A program made the translations under genes and the position numbers. Below the pieces are notes generated by a model. It was not told the DNA's origin, did not search any database, and worked only from the letters and a program-made list of their open reading frames with translations. Shown piece by piece: positions 1-8,096 of a stretch of DNA of 10,937 bases; positions within the stretch are counted from its first letter, which is position 1; each line of letters begins with the position of its first letter. The stretch is from the NCBI GenBank assembly GCA_003553165.1, contig PUOZ01000325.1, positions 1 to 10,937 on the forward strand, read 5' to 3'. The stretch is from Thioalkalivibrio sp. GTDB taxonomy: Bacteria; Pseudomonadota; Gammaproteobacteria; Ectothiorhodospirales; Ectothiorhodospiraceae.

Positions 1-1146
1 CCCGTCGACAACCTGGCCTCCCGGCACCCGACGCAATTCCCAGGGCCCGTTCCCGATGTCCTGGACCGCGACGAGGCGGAAATCCCCCGTTCCCAGCATC
101 CCGGCATCGCTGATCGTGACCTGCGGCGGCTCCAGCCCCTGCTTGCTGGGCAGCACCTCGGGCTGGGGAACCTGGAAAAAGTCCCGGCCAATGGTCCCGT
201 CCAGGCCCTGTCCCTGGCGGTGCTGTTCGTTGAAGGCTTCGGCCAGGCCGATGGCGGTGCGGCCAAGGGAGTTCTGGGCCACATCGAGCACCGAGCCGCG
301 CACATCCAGCAAGGCACCCAGGCGGCCACCGGTGATGAGCCGGCTGATATCGATGGGATTGGTCTGACCGAAGCCGACGTCCAACTGCGCCGGGTCCTCG
401 CCCAGGGGCCTTGCCACCAGCGGATTGCTCCGGCTGCCCAGCACCAGGCTCTGGCCGTTACCGATGAAGACGTTCAAAGCGCCGTCGTCCTGCTCGGTCG
501 TGGTGACGTTCACCCGTTCGGCGAGGGCGCGCACGAGGGTGTCGCGCTGGTCGAGCAGGTCGTTGGGCGTGGCGCCGCGCCCAAGCGCGGTTACGATGTC
601 GGTGTTCACGCGGGCCAGGGCATCGGCCAGGCCGTTGATCTCTTCGACGGTCGAGGTGATCTGCCCGTTGACCAGATCCCGCTGCTCGCCCAGGCGCTGA
701 TCCAGGAAACGGAAACGGTCCACCAGGGATTCCGACTCCGACAGCAGGACCTGGCGGGCTGCATTGGAGGTCGGGTCGTTCGCGACGTCCTGCACCGCCC
801 CGAAGAACCGCTGCAGGCCGGGCGAGAGTCCGGAATCCGCCTCTGCCAGCAGGGAATCGACCCGCTTTGCGTAGTCGTGGAACACCGAGGACTGCTGGCT
901 GGCGGAGGTCGCCGTGCGCAGCTGACTCTCCACGAACTGATCGGCAATGCGCGTCACCGCACTGACCTGAACGCCCGTGCCGAAGAAGCTGTTGCCGGCC
1001 CGTTCGGGCGGCCGGGCACTCAGTTCCACGCGCTGCCGGCTGTAACCCTCGGTGGTCGCATTGCTGATGTTGTGGCTGGTGGTGGCCAGCGCGCGCTGGT
1101 ACGCCTGCAGCCCGGACGTGCCGATACCGAGCATCCCGCCACTCAT
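1..1146 (-). CDS. flgK: Flagellar hook-associated protein 1 FlgK (3' end outside window)
   Basis: FlgK is the first hook-filament junction protein. It is exported by the flagellar type III system and sits between the hook (FlgE) and FlgL/flagellin. The N-terminal 382 residues are visible. Residues 4-36 carry the axial-family N-terminal signature (GIGTSGLQAYQRAL, then SHNISNATTEGYSRQ). Residues 195-215 include NDLLDQRD followed by LAERVNV, which are typical of FlgK. The heptad-rich stretch at about 140-185 fits the coiled-coil D0/D1 region. The ATG at 1146 is preceded by GGAG with 7 nt spacing, and the N terminus aligns with family starts. The gene follows flgJ by 61 bp, and that gap is filled by a short coupled ORF reported separately. 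The C-terminal half lies beyond position 1. FlgL would be expected next, but this cannot be seen. Identification is from recognised motifs and gene order. Confidence 0.96.
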   Translation of the reverse strand, partial: MSGGMLGIGTSGLQAYQRALATTSHNISNATTEGYSRQRVELSARPPERAGNSFFGTGVQVSAVTRIADQFVESQLRTATSASQQSSVFHDYAKRVDSLLAEADSGLSPGLQRFFGAVQDVANDPTSNAARQVLLSESESLVDRFRFLDQRLGEQRDLVNGQITSTVEEINGLADALARVNTDIVTALGRGATPNDLLDQRDTLVRALAERVNVTTTEQDDGALNVFIGNGQSLVLGSRSNPLVARPLGEDPAQLDVGFGQTNPIDISRLITGGRLGALLDVRGSVLDVAQNSLGRTAIGLAEAFNEQHRQGQGLDGTIGRDFFQVPQPEVLPSKQGLEPPQVTISDAGMLGTGDFRLVAVQDIGNGPWELRRVPGGQVVDG

Positions 1147-1208
1147 GGACGCTCTCCGGATCCAGCCTGGTTGACACGTTGAGTACTCATACGCGGGTTC
1201 CTCTCCAT
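1143..1208 (-). CDS. Possible 21-codon bridging ORF between flgJ and flgK
   Basis: A short ORF begins with an ATG sharing its A with the flgJ stop codon (TGATG, 1206-1210) and ends with a TGA overlapping the flgK start (ATGA, 1143-1146). It therefore fills the 61-bp gap exactly. An internal in-frame ATG at 1190 has a good Shine-Dalgarno sequence (GGAGAGGAA) about 7 nt upstream and would give a 15-residue product starting MSTQRVNQAG. The peptide is polar and basic, has no membrane segment or signal, and matches no family I know. The likeliest role, if it is translated, is to pass ribosomes from flgJ to flgK by translational coupling rather than to make a functional peptide. It may also be coincidence, since short ORFs of this size are common in GC-rich DNA. 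Confidence 0.3.
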   Translation of the reverse strand: MERNPRMSTQRVNQAGSGERP

Positions 1209-2161
1209 CAACTTGTCGGCCTGGCGGCGTCGGACTTGAGCTCCACCATCTGGCGCAGCGTTCCCCGGTTCAGGATGTCCAGGATCTTGTCTGCATAATT
1301 GGGGTCTGTGGCGTAACCCGCTTCCTGCAGGCCGCGCAGATAGCCTTCGGCATCGGGGACCCGCTCCAGCGCCTGCCGATACCGGGGATTGCGCTGCAGA
1401 AAGTCCACATAGTCCGCGAAGCTCTCGGCCGGACTGTCATAGGACCGGAAGGCCGCGCGCTGGCGTTCCGGAACCCCGTTGACGTATTCCAGGGTCTGCA
1501 CGTGAACGCGCGGCCCGTCCCAGCGGGCGTCGGCCTTGATGCCGAACAGATTGTGGCTGCTCTCCCCGCCCTGCCCCTGGATCACGTGACGCCCCCAGCC
1601 GGTCTCCAGGGCCGATTGGGCCAGCAGAACCTCCGGCGCCATCCCGAGGGCTACACCGGCAGCCTCCGCGTGAGGCCAGAGTTCACGGATGAAGGCCTCC
1701 GGGGAATCCGGGCGCCAGCTCTTGTCGACGGGTGAGGACTCGATCGATCCCGGCGACGCTGTGCCCTGGGGCGTGGCCGGGGCGGGCACGGGCCTTTGCC
1801 CGAGCGCCGCGATCCGCCGCACCGGCATCCTGAGATCGCCGTTCGTTTCGGCACCGGAGCCGCCCGGGGCCAGTTCGCGCAACAGCGACTCCCGCATGCC
1901 GATCCCGTCGCCCCTGGACATCTCGAGGGCGATCTGCTGATCGAACATGTCGCGGTAAAAACGCGTCTGATCGTCGTCCATGCCGCTGTCCACCGGCACC
2001 GCGTCGCGCATGCTCTTCAGCATCATCTGGATGAACAGGGCCTCGAACTGCCGCGCAGCCGTGTCCGCGGCCTCCGGCGAATCCTCGCGCGCCATGCGAC
2101 GCAGGTCGGAAAAGCCCTGGAAGTCGGTATAGTTGTAGACGTTTGCAAGGTCGCTGTGCAT
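1208..2161 (-). CDS. flgJ: Flagellar rod assembly protein / peptidoglycan hydrolase FlgJ
   Basis: FlgJ caps the growing rod in the periplasm and opens the peptidoglycan so the rod can pass. The 317-residue product has the two-domain architecture usual in beta- and gammaproteobacteria. The N-terminal rod-binding domain is at about 30-95 (AARQFEALFIQMMLKSMRDA, then QIALEMSRGDGIG). A Pro/Ser/Gly-rich linker spans about 98-150. A glucosaminidase domain covers about 155-310, with SALETGWG at 183-190 and HNLFGIKA at 203-210. Glu186 and Asp250 sit where Salmonella FlgJ has the residues reported as essential for hydrolysis (Glu184, Asp248), so the enzyme is probably active. The ATG at 2161 has GGAG seven nucleotides upstream. 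It starts 27 bp after the flgI stop, consistent with one operon. The length is close to the family norm of about 310-320. Confidence 0.96.
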   Translation of the reverse strand: MHSDLANVYNYTDFQGFSDLRRMAREDSPEAADTAARQFEALFIQMMLKSMRDAVPVDSGMDDDQTRFYRDMFDQQIALEMSRGDGIGMRESLLRELAPGGSGAETNGDLRMPVRRIAALGQRPVPAPATPQGTASPGSIESSPVDKSWRPDSPEAFIRELWPHAEAAGVALGMAPEVLLAQSALETGWGRHVIQGQGGESSHNLFGIKADARWDGPRVHVQTLEYVNGVPERQRAAFRSYDSPAESFADYVDFLQRNPRYRQALERVPDAEGYLRGLQEAGYATDPNYADKILDILNRGTLRQMVELKSDAARPTS

Positions 2162-2188
2162 CGGCGGCTCCGGGTGCGCGGGTCCCGG

Positions 2189-3331
2189 CTAGATCACGAT
2201 CAGCTGGGCGCGCAATGCGCCAGCCTCGCGCAGGGCCTCGAGAATGGCCACCAGGTCGCCCGGCGCCGCGCCCACCCGGTTCACCGCGCGCACGATCTCG
2301 TCCAGTGTCACGCCGGGGCCGAACAGGAACATGGGATTCAGGTCCTCCTCGATCTCGATCTCGGTGCGCGGCGTGACCACGGTCTCTCCGCGGGCCAGAG
2401 GGGCGGGCTGTGACACGTCGAAGGATTCGGTGATGGTTACCGTCAGGCTGCCGTGGCTCACCGCCGCCGCAGTGACCATGACGTTGCTGCCGATCACGAC
2501 CGTACCCGTGCGGGAGTTCACGATCACCCTGGCGGGCGGCTCTCCGGGCTGTACCCGAATGTTCTCGAGGACGGACACGAAGGCCACCCGCTGGCCCGCA
2601 TCCGCCGGTGCGCGGATGCGAACGGTGGAGCCGTCCTCCGCACTGGCGGTGCCGCTGCCTAGGGTATCGTTGATGGCATCGGAAAGACGGTTCGCGGTGG
2701 TGAAATCGAAACGATGCAGGTGCAGCTTCACGCTGTCGCCCTGGGCGAAGGCGCTGGCCACCTCGCGCTCCACGGTCGCGCCGTTGGGAATGCGGCCGAC
2801 GCTGGGCACGTTGACACTGATCCGCGAGCCGTCGCGGCCCTCGGCACCCAGCCCGCCGACGACGAGATTGCCCTGGGCGATCGCATAGGTCTGGCCGTCC
2901 GCGCCTTTCAGCGGGGTCATCAGCAGGCTGCCGCCACGCAGGCTGGTGGCATTGCCGATCGAGGACACCGTGATGTCGATGGTCTGTCCCGGTTTGGCGA
3001 AGGGCGGGAGATCCGTGTGAATCATCACGGCGGCCACGTTGCGCAGCTGCGGGTTCACGTCCGGCGGCACGGTCACGCCCAGCCGCCCGAGCATGTTCTT
3101 GAGGCTCTGCACGGTGAACGGCGCCTGCGTCGTGCGGTCGCCGGTGCCGTCCAGACCCACCACGAGCCCGTAACCGACCAATTGATTGTTGCGCACACCC
3201 CCGACCGACGCCAGATCCTTCACCCGTTCATAGCCGAACGCCGGCGACCCCAGGACCGGAAGCATCAGCAGGGCGAGCGCCGCCCATGACAGGATCGACG
3301 CGAACCCGCGAAGCATGGAATGACGGAACAT
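2189..3331 (-). CDS. flgI: Flagellar P-ring protein FlgI
   Basis: FlgI forms the periplasmic P ring, the bushing around the distal rod at the peptidoglycan layer, and requires the chaperone FlgA for assembly. The 380-residue product begins with a Sec signal peptide: a basic start, a hydrophobic core at about 13-28 ([14 protein letters not shown]), and probable cleavage after Ala-Phe-Gly at 31-33. The mature protein begins [10 protein letters not shown], which matches the family's usual start. Further signatures are [30 protein letters not shown], and near the end [20 protein letters not shown] with C-terminal LRAQLIVI. Export is therefore by Sec, unlike the rod and hook proteins around it. 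The ATG at 3331 has GAGGAG about 8 nt upstream, overlapping the flgH stop; an ATG at 3316 is a weaker alternative. No flgA is present in the window although FlgI normally needs it. Confidence 0.97.
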   Translation of the reverse strand: MFRHSMLRGFASILSWAALALLMLPVLGSPAFGYERVKDLASVGGVRNNQLVGYGLVVGLDGTGDRTTQAPFTVQSLKNMLGRLGVTVPPDVNPQLRNVAAVMIHTDLPPFAKPGQTIDITVSSIGNATSLRGGSLLMTPLKGADGQTYAIAQGNLVVGGLGAEGRDGSRISVNVPSVGRIPNGATVEREVASAFAQGDSVKLHLHRFDFTTANRLSDAINDTLGSGTASAEDGSTVRIRAPADAGQRVAFVSVLENIRVQPGEPPARVIVNSRTGTVVIGSNVMVTAAAVSHGSLTVTITESFDVSQPAPLARGETVVTPRTEIEIEEDLNPMFLFGPGVTLDEIVRAVNRVGAAPGDLVAILEALREAGALRAQLIVI

Positions 3332-3343
3332 GACGCTGTCTCC

Positions 3344-4051
3344 TCAGAAGGGCCAAACGGGGCTGTTGAAAAACCGGGTCAACCACCCCGGCCGGTTGCT
3401 GTCGGCGAGGGTTCCGCTGCCGCCATAGGCCACCTGCGCGTTCGCGATCTGGGTAGACAGCACGGTGTTGTCTGCGCGGATATCCACCGGGCGCACCATC
3501 CCGCGGACACGGATGAATTCCTCGCCCTGGTTGAGCCGGATCCACTTCTCGCCCTGAACCATCAGGTTGCCGTTCGCCAGCACCTCCGCCACGGTCACCG
3601 AGATCAGTCCGTCCAGCTGATTGCTCTGGGCGCTGTCCCCCTGCCCGCCGAAGCTGCGCGAAGACTCGATGCTGTTGTTCAGGATCGGCGTTCCACCGGA
3701 GGTGACACCTCTCCCGAACAGGGTCGGAGCCGGCATCTGCACACTGCTGTCCTTGCTCGTGCTGGTATTGGCGGATTTCCGGGCCTGGGTCCGTTCCACC
3801 AGGCGCACGGTCAGGATGTCACCGACGCGGCGGGCCTTGTCGTCGTCGAAAAGCCCGCCGCCCTGGCTCACCTGGAAAATCGCGCCGTTGTTCTGTTCCG
3901 GCGGCAGGGGCTGCGCCGGAAGCACGGGCACGAATTCCGGATTCGCGCCGCGAACCAGCGGCTGCGGCACCGCCGCACATGCGCCCAGCAGGGCCGACAT
4001 CAGCAGCGTTGCCAGGATCCTCCATGCGTTGCCGAAAATCGTGTGCCTCAT
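3344..4051 (-). CDS. flgH: Flagellar L-ring lipoprotein FlgH
   Basis: FlgH forms the L ring in the outer membrane and lets the hook pass outward. The 235-residue product has a lipoprotein signal peptide with hydrophobic segment 11-24 and lipobox Leu22-Gly23-Ala24-Cys25, so Cys25 should become the lipidated N terminus. Family motifs include GGGLFDDDKARRVGDILTV, a Ser/Thr-rich stretch after the conserved RTQA, LDGLISVTVAEVLANGNLMV, GEKWIRLNQGEEFIRVRGMV and VDIRADNTVLSTQIANAQVAY. The length agrees with family members of about 230 residues. The ATG at 4051 follows GAGGG by 7 nt. The gene starts 21 bp after flgG and ends 12 bp before flgI, which is the usual flgG-flgH-flgI order. Confidence 0.97.
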   Translation of the reverse strand: MRHTIFGNAWRILATLLMSALLGACAAVPQPLVRGANPEFVPVLPAQPLPPEQNNGAIFQVSQGGGLFDDDKARRVGDILTVRLVERTQARKSANTSTSKDSSVQMPAPTLFGRGVTSGGTPILNNSIESSRSFGGQGDSAQSNQLDGLISVTVAEVLANGNLMVQGEKWIRLNQGEEFIRVRGMVRPVDIRADNTVLSTQIANAQVAYGGSGTLADSNRPGWLTRFFNSPVWPF

Positions 4052-4072
4052 GATCGTACCCTCACCTGGTCC

Positions 4073-4864
4073 CTATCGGCCCAGGTTGTTGTTGACGTAC
4101 TGGAGCATCTGGTCGGCGGTGGAAATCGCCTTGGAATTCATCTCGTAGGCCCGCTGGGTCTCGATCATGTTCACCAGCTCTTCCACGGTGTTCACGTTGG
4201 AACTCTCGAGAAAGCCCTGGATCAAGCTGCCGCGCCCGTCCAGGCCGGGATTGCCCGTCTGGGGCGCGCCGCTGGCGGCGGTCTCGATGAAGAGATTCTG
4301 GCCAATGGCCTGCAGGCCCGCGGGATTCACGAAATCAGCGAGTTCCAGCGCCCCGACCTCGAGCGGCGCCACGTTGCCGGCCACCTGGACACTCACGGTG
4401 CCGTCCTCGGCGATGGTGATGCTCAGGGCACCCTCGGGGATCACGATCCCCGGCTGGACCTCCAGCCCGCCAGAGGTCACCAGGGAGCCTTCGCTGTTCA
4501 GCTGGAAGCTGCCGTCACGGGTGTAGGCGAAGTTTCCGTCCGGGGTCAGGATCTGGAAGAACCCACGGCCCTCGATCGCCGCGTCGAGGGCATTGCCGGT
4601 CTGGGTCATGTTGCCCTGGGTGAACATCTTTTCGGTGGCCACCGTGCGCACACCGGTTCCCAGCATCAGACCGGACGGCAGTTCCGTGTTCTGCGCGCTT
4701 TGCGCCCCTGCCTGGCGTACGGTCTGGTAGATCAGGTCCTGAAACACCGCGCGGCCCTTCTTGAAGCCGGTGGTGTTCACGTTGGCGAGGTTGTTCGAGA
4801 TCACCGACATGCGCGTCTGCTGCGCGTCCAGTCCAGTCTTGGCGATCCACAGGGCATTGTTCAT
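4073..4864 (-). CDS. flgG: Flagellar distal rod protein FlgG
   Basis: FlgG makes the distal rod, the drive shaft crossing the peptidoglycan to the outer membrane, and is exported by the flagellar type III apparatus. The product has 263 residues, close to the near-invariant family length of about 260. The N-terminal axial signature is at 19-47 ([20 protein letters not shown], then AVFQDLIYQ). The C-terminal signature is at about 219-263 ([20 protein letters not shown], then a segment ending in VNNNLGR). The middle contains [17 protein letters not shown] and [18 protein letters not shown], shared by the FlgE/F/G group. The ATG at 4864 has GAGGAA about 6 nt upstream. It lies 40 bp downstream of flgF, its paralogue. 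No cleaved signal peptide is present, as expected. Confidence 0.97.
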   Translation of the reverse strand: MNNALWIAKTGLDAQQTRMSVISNNLANVNTTGFKKGRAVFQDLIYQTVRQAGAQSAQNTELPSGLMLGTGVRTVATEKMFTQGNMTQTGNALDAAIEGRGFFQILTPDGNFAYTRDGSFQLNSEGSLVTSGGLEVQPGIVIPEGALSITIAEDGTVSVQVAGNVAPLEVGALELADFVNPAGLQAIGQNLFIETAASGAPQTGNPGLDGRGSLIQGFLESSNVNTVEELVNMIETQRAYEMNSKAISTADQMLQYVNNNLGR

Positions 4865-4904
4865 GACGGTTTCCTCACAACGGATTCGGGGCGTTCACAA
4901 TGGG

Positions 4905-5645
4905 TCAGGACATGCGCAGCAGGCTGGCCGAAGCAGCGTCGTTGTCCTCGGCTGTCTTCATCATCTTCACCTGCATTTCGAAGTGGCGCGCCAGGTCGAT
5001 CATCTTCACCATGGCCTCCACCGTATTCACGTTGCTGGCCTCCAGCATCCCGCCGACCAGCGTCACCTGCGCATCGGCGGGCTGTTCCTCCATCAGCGCA
5101 TGGCGGATCAATCCATCCTCGCCCCGCACCAGTTCGGCAGGATCGGGATTGACCAGCTTGATGCGGTCCACCTGCGCCATTGCATTGGCCTCCTGGCCCA
5201 GCGGACGGATGCTGATGGTGCCGTCGGTGCCGATCTCCAGGCTTTCGAAGGGCGGGACGGCGATCGGTCCTCCGTCGCCCAGCACCGGCAGCCCGGTGCC
5301 CGTGGTGAGCAGGCCGACGGAGTCCACCCGGAGGTCGCCGGCCCGGGTGTAGGCCTCGGTTCCGTCTGCGCCCTGCACCGCGATCCACCCCTCGCCATTG
5401 ACCGCAACGTCCAGGTCCCGCCCCGTCGCCTGCAGGGGGCCGGGGCTCAGATCCACCCGCAGGTCTTCGGTCATCGCATAGGTACGCGTGTCGTGACCCG
5501 GACCCGATAACGGGCGGCTGGAGAACGCGTCCAGCGAGGCCTTGAACCCCGTGGTGCTGGCGTTTGCCAGGTTCTGGCTGTTGCGCGCCTGCGCCAGGGC
5601 CGTCTCCTTGGCTCCGGACATCGCGACGTAGAGCATGCGATCCAT
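4905..5645 (-). CDS. flgF: Flagellar proximal rod protein FlgF
   Basis: FlgF is a rod subunit exported by the flagellar type III system and lies between the inner rod proteins and the FlgG distal rod. The product is 246 residues, normal for the family. It starts MDRMLYVAMSGAK and carries NLANASTTGFKASLDAF at about 25-41. The FlgE/F/G core is present (VAVNGEGWIAVQ, then AYTRAGDLRVDSVGLL). The C-terminal domain at about 201-240 (LEASNVNTVEAMVKMIDLAR) ends with NDAASASLLRMS. The Leu-Ala-Arg-His-Phe-Glu variant of the C-terminal helix separates it from FlgG. The start codon at 5645 follows GGAG by about 9 nt, and the gene begins 15 bp after flgE. The order flgE-flgF-flgG supports the assignment. 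Confidence 0.95.
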   Translation of the reverse strand: MDRMLYVAMSGAKETALAQARNSQNLANASTTGFKASLDAFSSRPLSGPGHDTRTYAMTEDLRVDLSPGPLQATGRDLDVAVNGEGWIAVQGADGTEAYTRAGDLRVDSVGLLTTGTGLPVLGDGGPIAVPPFESLEIGTDGTISIRPLGQEANAMAQVDRIKLVNPDPAELVRGEDGLIRHALMEEQPADAQVTLVGGMLEASNVNTVEAMVKMIDLARHFEMQVKMMKTAEDNDAASASLLRMS

Positions 5646-5660
5646 CGTTGTCTACTCCGG

Positions 5661-6926
5661 TCAGCGGATATTGATGATGGTCTGGGTCACGGTGTCCGCC
5701 GTAGTGATCACCTGTGCGTTGGCCTGGAAGTTCCGCTGCGCCGTGATCAGGTTCACCAGCTGTTGGGCGATGTCCACATTGGACGTCTCGAGCCCGCCGG
5801 ACTGGATCAGCCCGAGGCTGCCCTCGCCCCCCTCGCCGGTCTGGGGCTCTCCCGACGCGAAGGACTCGGCCCAGCCGTTGTCTCCGAGCTGGGCGAGACC
5901 CTGGGGATTGGAAAAATTGGCCAGGGCAATCTTGCCCAGCTCACGCGACTGCCCGTTCGTGAACTGGGCGGACACCACGCCGGTGGGGTCGATGTTGATG
6001 CTGTCCAGCCGGCCGGTGGCGAAGCCGTCCTGGTTCAGACGGTTGACGTTGAAGGCGCCGCCGAATTGCGTGATGCCAGTCAGGTCGAAATCGATTCCGT
6101 TATCGCCATCCGGACCGAAGTTGGCGCCGTTCGGGAAGGTGAAGTCGATTGGTTCGGCGTCGAAGCGCAGCCGTCCGTCATCTAGATCACTGAGCCTTCC
6201 GGTGGCATCGAAGGTCAAAGGTGCGCCGGCGGCGGTGAGAGGGATCACCGGATCTCCACCGGAATCATATCCCTCGATGGTTGCGAATACGCGCCATCCC
6301 TCTTCGTCCTCGTCATTTTGGAAATACAATGTTGCCGAGCGTGCGGTCCCCAGGGAGTCGTAGACGGTGAGTGAAGTGGAGTGGTTGTAGGTGCTCGGAT
6401 CGTTGATGGCGAAATCGCCGCTGATCACCGGAGCATCGGCGCTGAGGTTCAGCTGGGCGATGATCCCGTTAGTGGCCCTTGGGTCCGCGGCCTCGGTCGA
6501 CAGTTGCAGAGGCCGCGGGTCGCCGGCGCGTTCACCCAAGTCGTTGACCCCGAAGGCGAGCAGACGCTGCCCCTGGGCGTTGACGACGAAACCATCGCGG
6601 TCGGCCTGGAATGCGCCAGCCCGGCTGTAGACCCGGCTGCCACCATCATCGAGAATGAAGAATCCCTGCCCGTTCAGCGCCAGGTCAAGGTTGTTTCCGG
6701 TGAAATCGATATTGCCCTGGCTGAACTGCTGGGTGACGGCGGCCAGCCGGGTTCCGGTGCCCACGGCCGTCTGGCTGATTCCCCCGAAGGACAGGGCGAA
6801 CACGTCCGCGAACTCCGCTCTCGATTCCTTGAAGCCCACGGTACCCGCGTTCGCGACGTTGTTCCCGGTGACCCGCAGATCGGCGGAGGCCGCATTCAAA
6901 CCGCTCAAAGCTGTGCGAAATGGCAT
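5661..6926 (-). CDS. flgE: Flagellar hook protein FlgE
   Basis: FlgE polymerises under the FlgD cap into the curved hook that couples rod and filament. The 421-residue product has the conserved N-terminal helix region (MPFRTALSGLNAASADLRVT, then GNNVANAGTVGFKESRAEF) and C-terminal region (GGLETSNVDIAQQLVNLITA, then QRNFQANAQVITTADTV). These enclose a longer surface-exposed middle part (about 150-320) typical of the D1/D2 domains. That central part contains an acidic run around residues 192-200 (NDEDEEGW), and the DNA coding for it is visibly less GC-rich than the ends. The start is well marked: AAAGGAG lies 7 nt before the ATG at 6926. The length fits gammaproteobacterial hook proteins of about 400-460 residues. 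It is 51 bp downstream of flgD. Confidence 0.97.
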   Translation of the reverse strand: MPFRTALSGLNAASADLRVTGNNVANAGTVGFKESRAEFADVFALSFGGISQTAVGTGTRLAAVTQQFSQGNIDFTGNNLDLALNGQGFFILDDGGSRVYSRAGAFQADRDGFVVNAQGQRLLAFGVNDLGERAGDPRPLQLSTEAADPRATNGIIAQLNLSADAPVISGDFAINDPSTYNHSTSLTVYDSLGTARSATLYFQNDEDEEGWRVFATIEGYDSGGDPVIPLTAAGAPLTFDATGRLSDLDDGRLRFDAEPIDFTFPNGANFGPDGDNGIDFDLTGITQFGGAFNVNRLNQDGFATGRLDSINIDPTGVVSAQFTNGQSRELGKIALANFSNPQGLAQLGDNGWAESFASGEPQTGEGGEGSLGLIQSGGLETSNVDIAQQLVNLITAQRNFQANAQVITTADTVTQTIINIR

Positions 6927-6977
6927 GGATTTGCTCCTTTCAGTCGTTGTTCAATGCGGATACCGCGTCGGGTGCGG

Positions 6978-7652
6978 TCATCCAATCCGCCGCACCTTGG
7001 AAAAGTCGATCTCGCCGAGACCGTCGACATGCAGCGTCAGCGACCCGTCCCGATTGCCGAGGGAGACACTGTCGACGCCAGCAGCCAGGTAAACACCCAG
7101 GGCCTCGGCCCGCCCTGCGCCATGAGCCTGCGCACGGAACTCGTAGACGCCGGCTTGCGCGAGTTCGCCCGCGTCGTCCCGGCCATCCCACCGGAATTCG
7201 GCCAGGCCCGGGGCCCTGGGTCCCAGGGACATCTGCCGCACCAGCGCACCGGACTGGTCGTGCACACTGATGACCACGTCGCTGGCGGAGCCCGCTAGAT
7301 CCGCAGCGCCCCATTGGCCCTGTCCAGGCTCCATCAGCGCCATGTCAACGGGGACCATCACCTGGCGACCGACAAGAGCCGCAGCCTGCAGGGCCTGCCC
7401 CGAATACAGTGACCGCGCCACGTCCTTGAAGGACTTCTGCAGATCCTCGATACCCGCGACGGTCCCGAACTGAGCGATCTGCCCGAGGAAATCGCCGCTT
7501 TCCATGGGCTTGAAGGGATCCTGGTTCTCCAGCTGGGTCACCATCAGCTTCAGGAAATCCGTTTGCCCCAGCCGGTCCTGTTTCCCCTGCTGCTGCGAAT
7601 CGGCGCCCGCAAGTCCCAATCGGGACAAAACATCTTGATCGATCGCGTTCAT
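6978..7652 (-). CDS. flgD: Flagellar hook assembly (hook cap) protein FlgD
   Basis: FlgD is the scaffold that caps the growing hook and is discarded before FlgK is added. The 224-residue product has the conserved N-terminal region at about 28-72 (TDFLKLMVTQLENQDPFKPM, then GDFLGQIAQFGTVAGIEDLQ). The C-terminal half shows the Ig-like/Tudor-like FlgD domain, with ASDVVISVHDQSGALVRQ, LAEFRWDGRDDAGELAQAGV and YEFRAQA at about 123-180, and a final segment LTLHVDGLGEIDFSKVRRIG. The length is close to the usual 220-230. The ATG at 7652 follows GGGAGG by only 4 nt. It is 18 bp after flgC and just before flgE, the usual cap-then-hook order. Confidence 0.97.
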   Translation of the reverse strand: MNAIDQDVLSRLGLAGADSQQQGKQDRLGQTDFLKLMVTQLENQDPFKPMESGDFLGQIAQFGTVAGIEDLQKSFKDVARSLYSGQALQAAALVGRQVMVPVDMALMEPGQGQWGAADLAGSASDVVISVHDQSGALVRQMSLGPRAPGLAEFRWDGRDDAGELAQAGVYEFRAQAHGAGRAEALGVYLAAGVDSVSLGNRDGSLTLHVDGLGEIDFSKVRRIG

Positions 7653-7670
7653 TCGGCCTCCCGTCTCGGC

Positions 7671-8090
7671 TTACTGCTGACCCAGCTGCAGGGTGCGCAG
7701 CAACAGCTGTTTGGTGGTGTTCATGACTTCCACGTTGTTCTGATAGGAACGCGAGGCGGAGATCATGTTGGCCATCTCTTCCACCACGTTCACATTAGGT
7801 CGGTAGACATAGCCCTGTTCGTCGGCAAGAGGATGCTGGGGGGCATACTCGGCCCTTGGCTGCGCCTGACTCTCCATGACGCCCGCCACCCGCACGGGGG
7901 TCGACGTGCTGTCGGCGCCCAGGCCCTGCAGCACCGTGGCGAATACCGGGTGCTTGGACCGGTACGCACCCTCGGGCGTCTGGCTGACCATCTGGGCATT
8001 GGCCATGTTGCTGGACACGGCATTGAGCCGCACGGACTGGGCGCTGAGCGCGGAACCGGAGACCTCGAAGATCTTGAACAGGTTGCTCAT
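7671..8090 (-). CDS. flgC: Flagellar proximal rod protein FlgC
   Basis: FlgC is a proximal rod subunit exported through the flagellar type III apparatus and joins the MS ring/FliE to the rest of the rod. The 139-residue product has the N-terminal signature at 1-33 (LFKIFEVSGSALSAQSVRLN, then AVSSNMANAQ) and the C-terminal signature YVYRPNVNVVEEMANMISAS followed by RSYQNNVEVMNTTKQLLLRT. Both are strongly characteristic of FlgC. The length matches the family (about 134-148). The ATG at 8090 lies 6 bp after the flgB stop, and its GGGGGA ribosome binding site overlaps the end of flgB, so the two genes are probably translationally coupled. Confidence 0.97.
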   Translation of the reverse strand: MSNLFKIFEVSGSALSAQSVRLNAVSSNMANAQMVSQTPEGAYRSKHPVFATVLQGLGADSTSTPVRVAGVMESQAQPRAEYAPQHPLADEQGYVYRPNVNVVEEMANMISASRSYQNNVEVMNTTKQLLLRTLQLGQQ

Positions 8091-8096
8091 GATTCT

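Noticed and set aside
220..1182. 320-codon plus-strand open frame antisense to flgK
   Set aside because: The minus-strand FlgK motifs are clear. The antisense product has low-complexity GC-driven composition and no ribosome binding site of note.
3320..5152. 610-codon plus-strand open frame antisense to flgF, flgG and flgH
   Set aside because: The minus strand there encodes three unmistakable flagellar proteins. The long antisense frame is a by-product of GC-rich third positions, has a His/Gly/Arg-rich composition and resembles no family.
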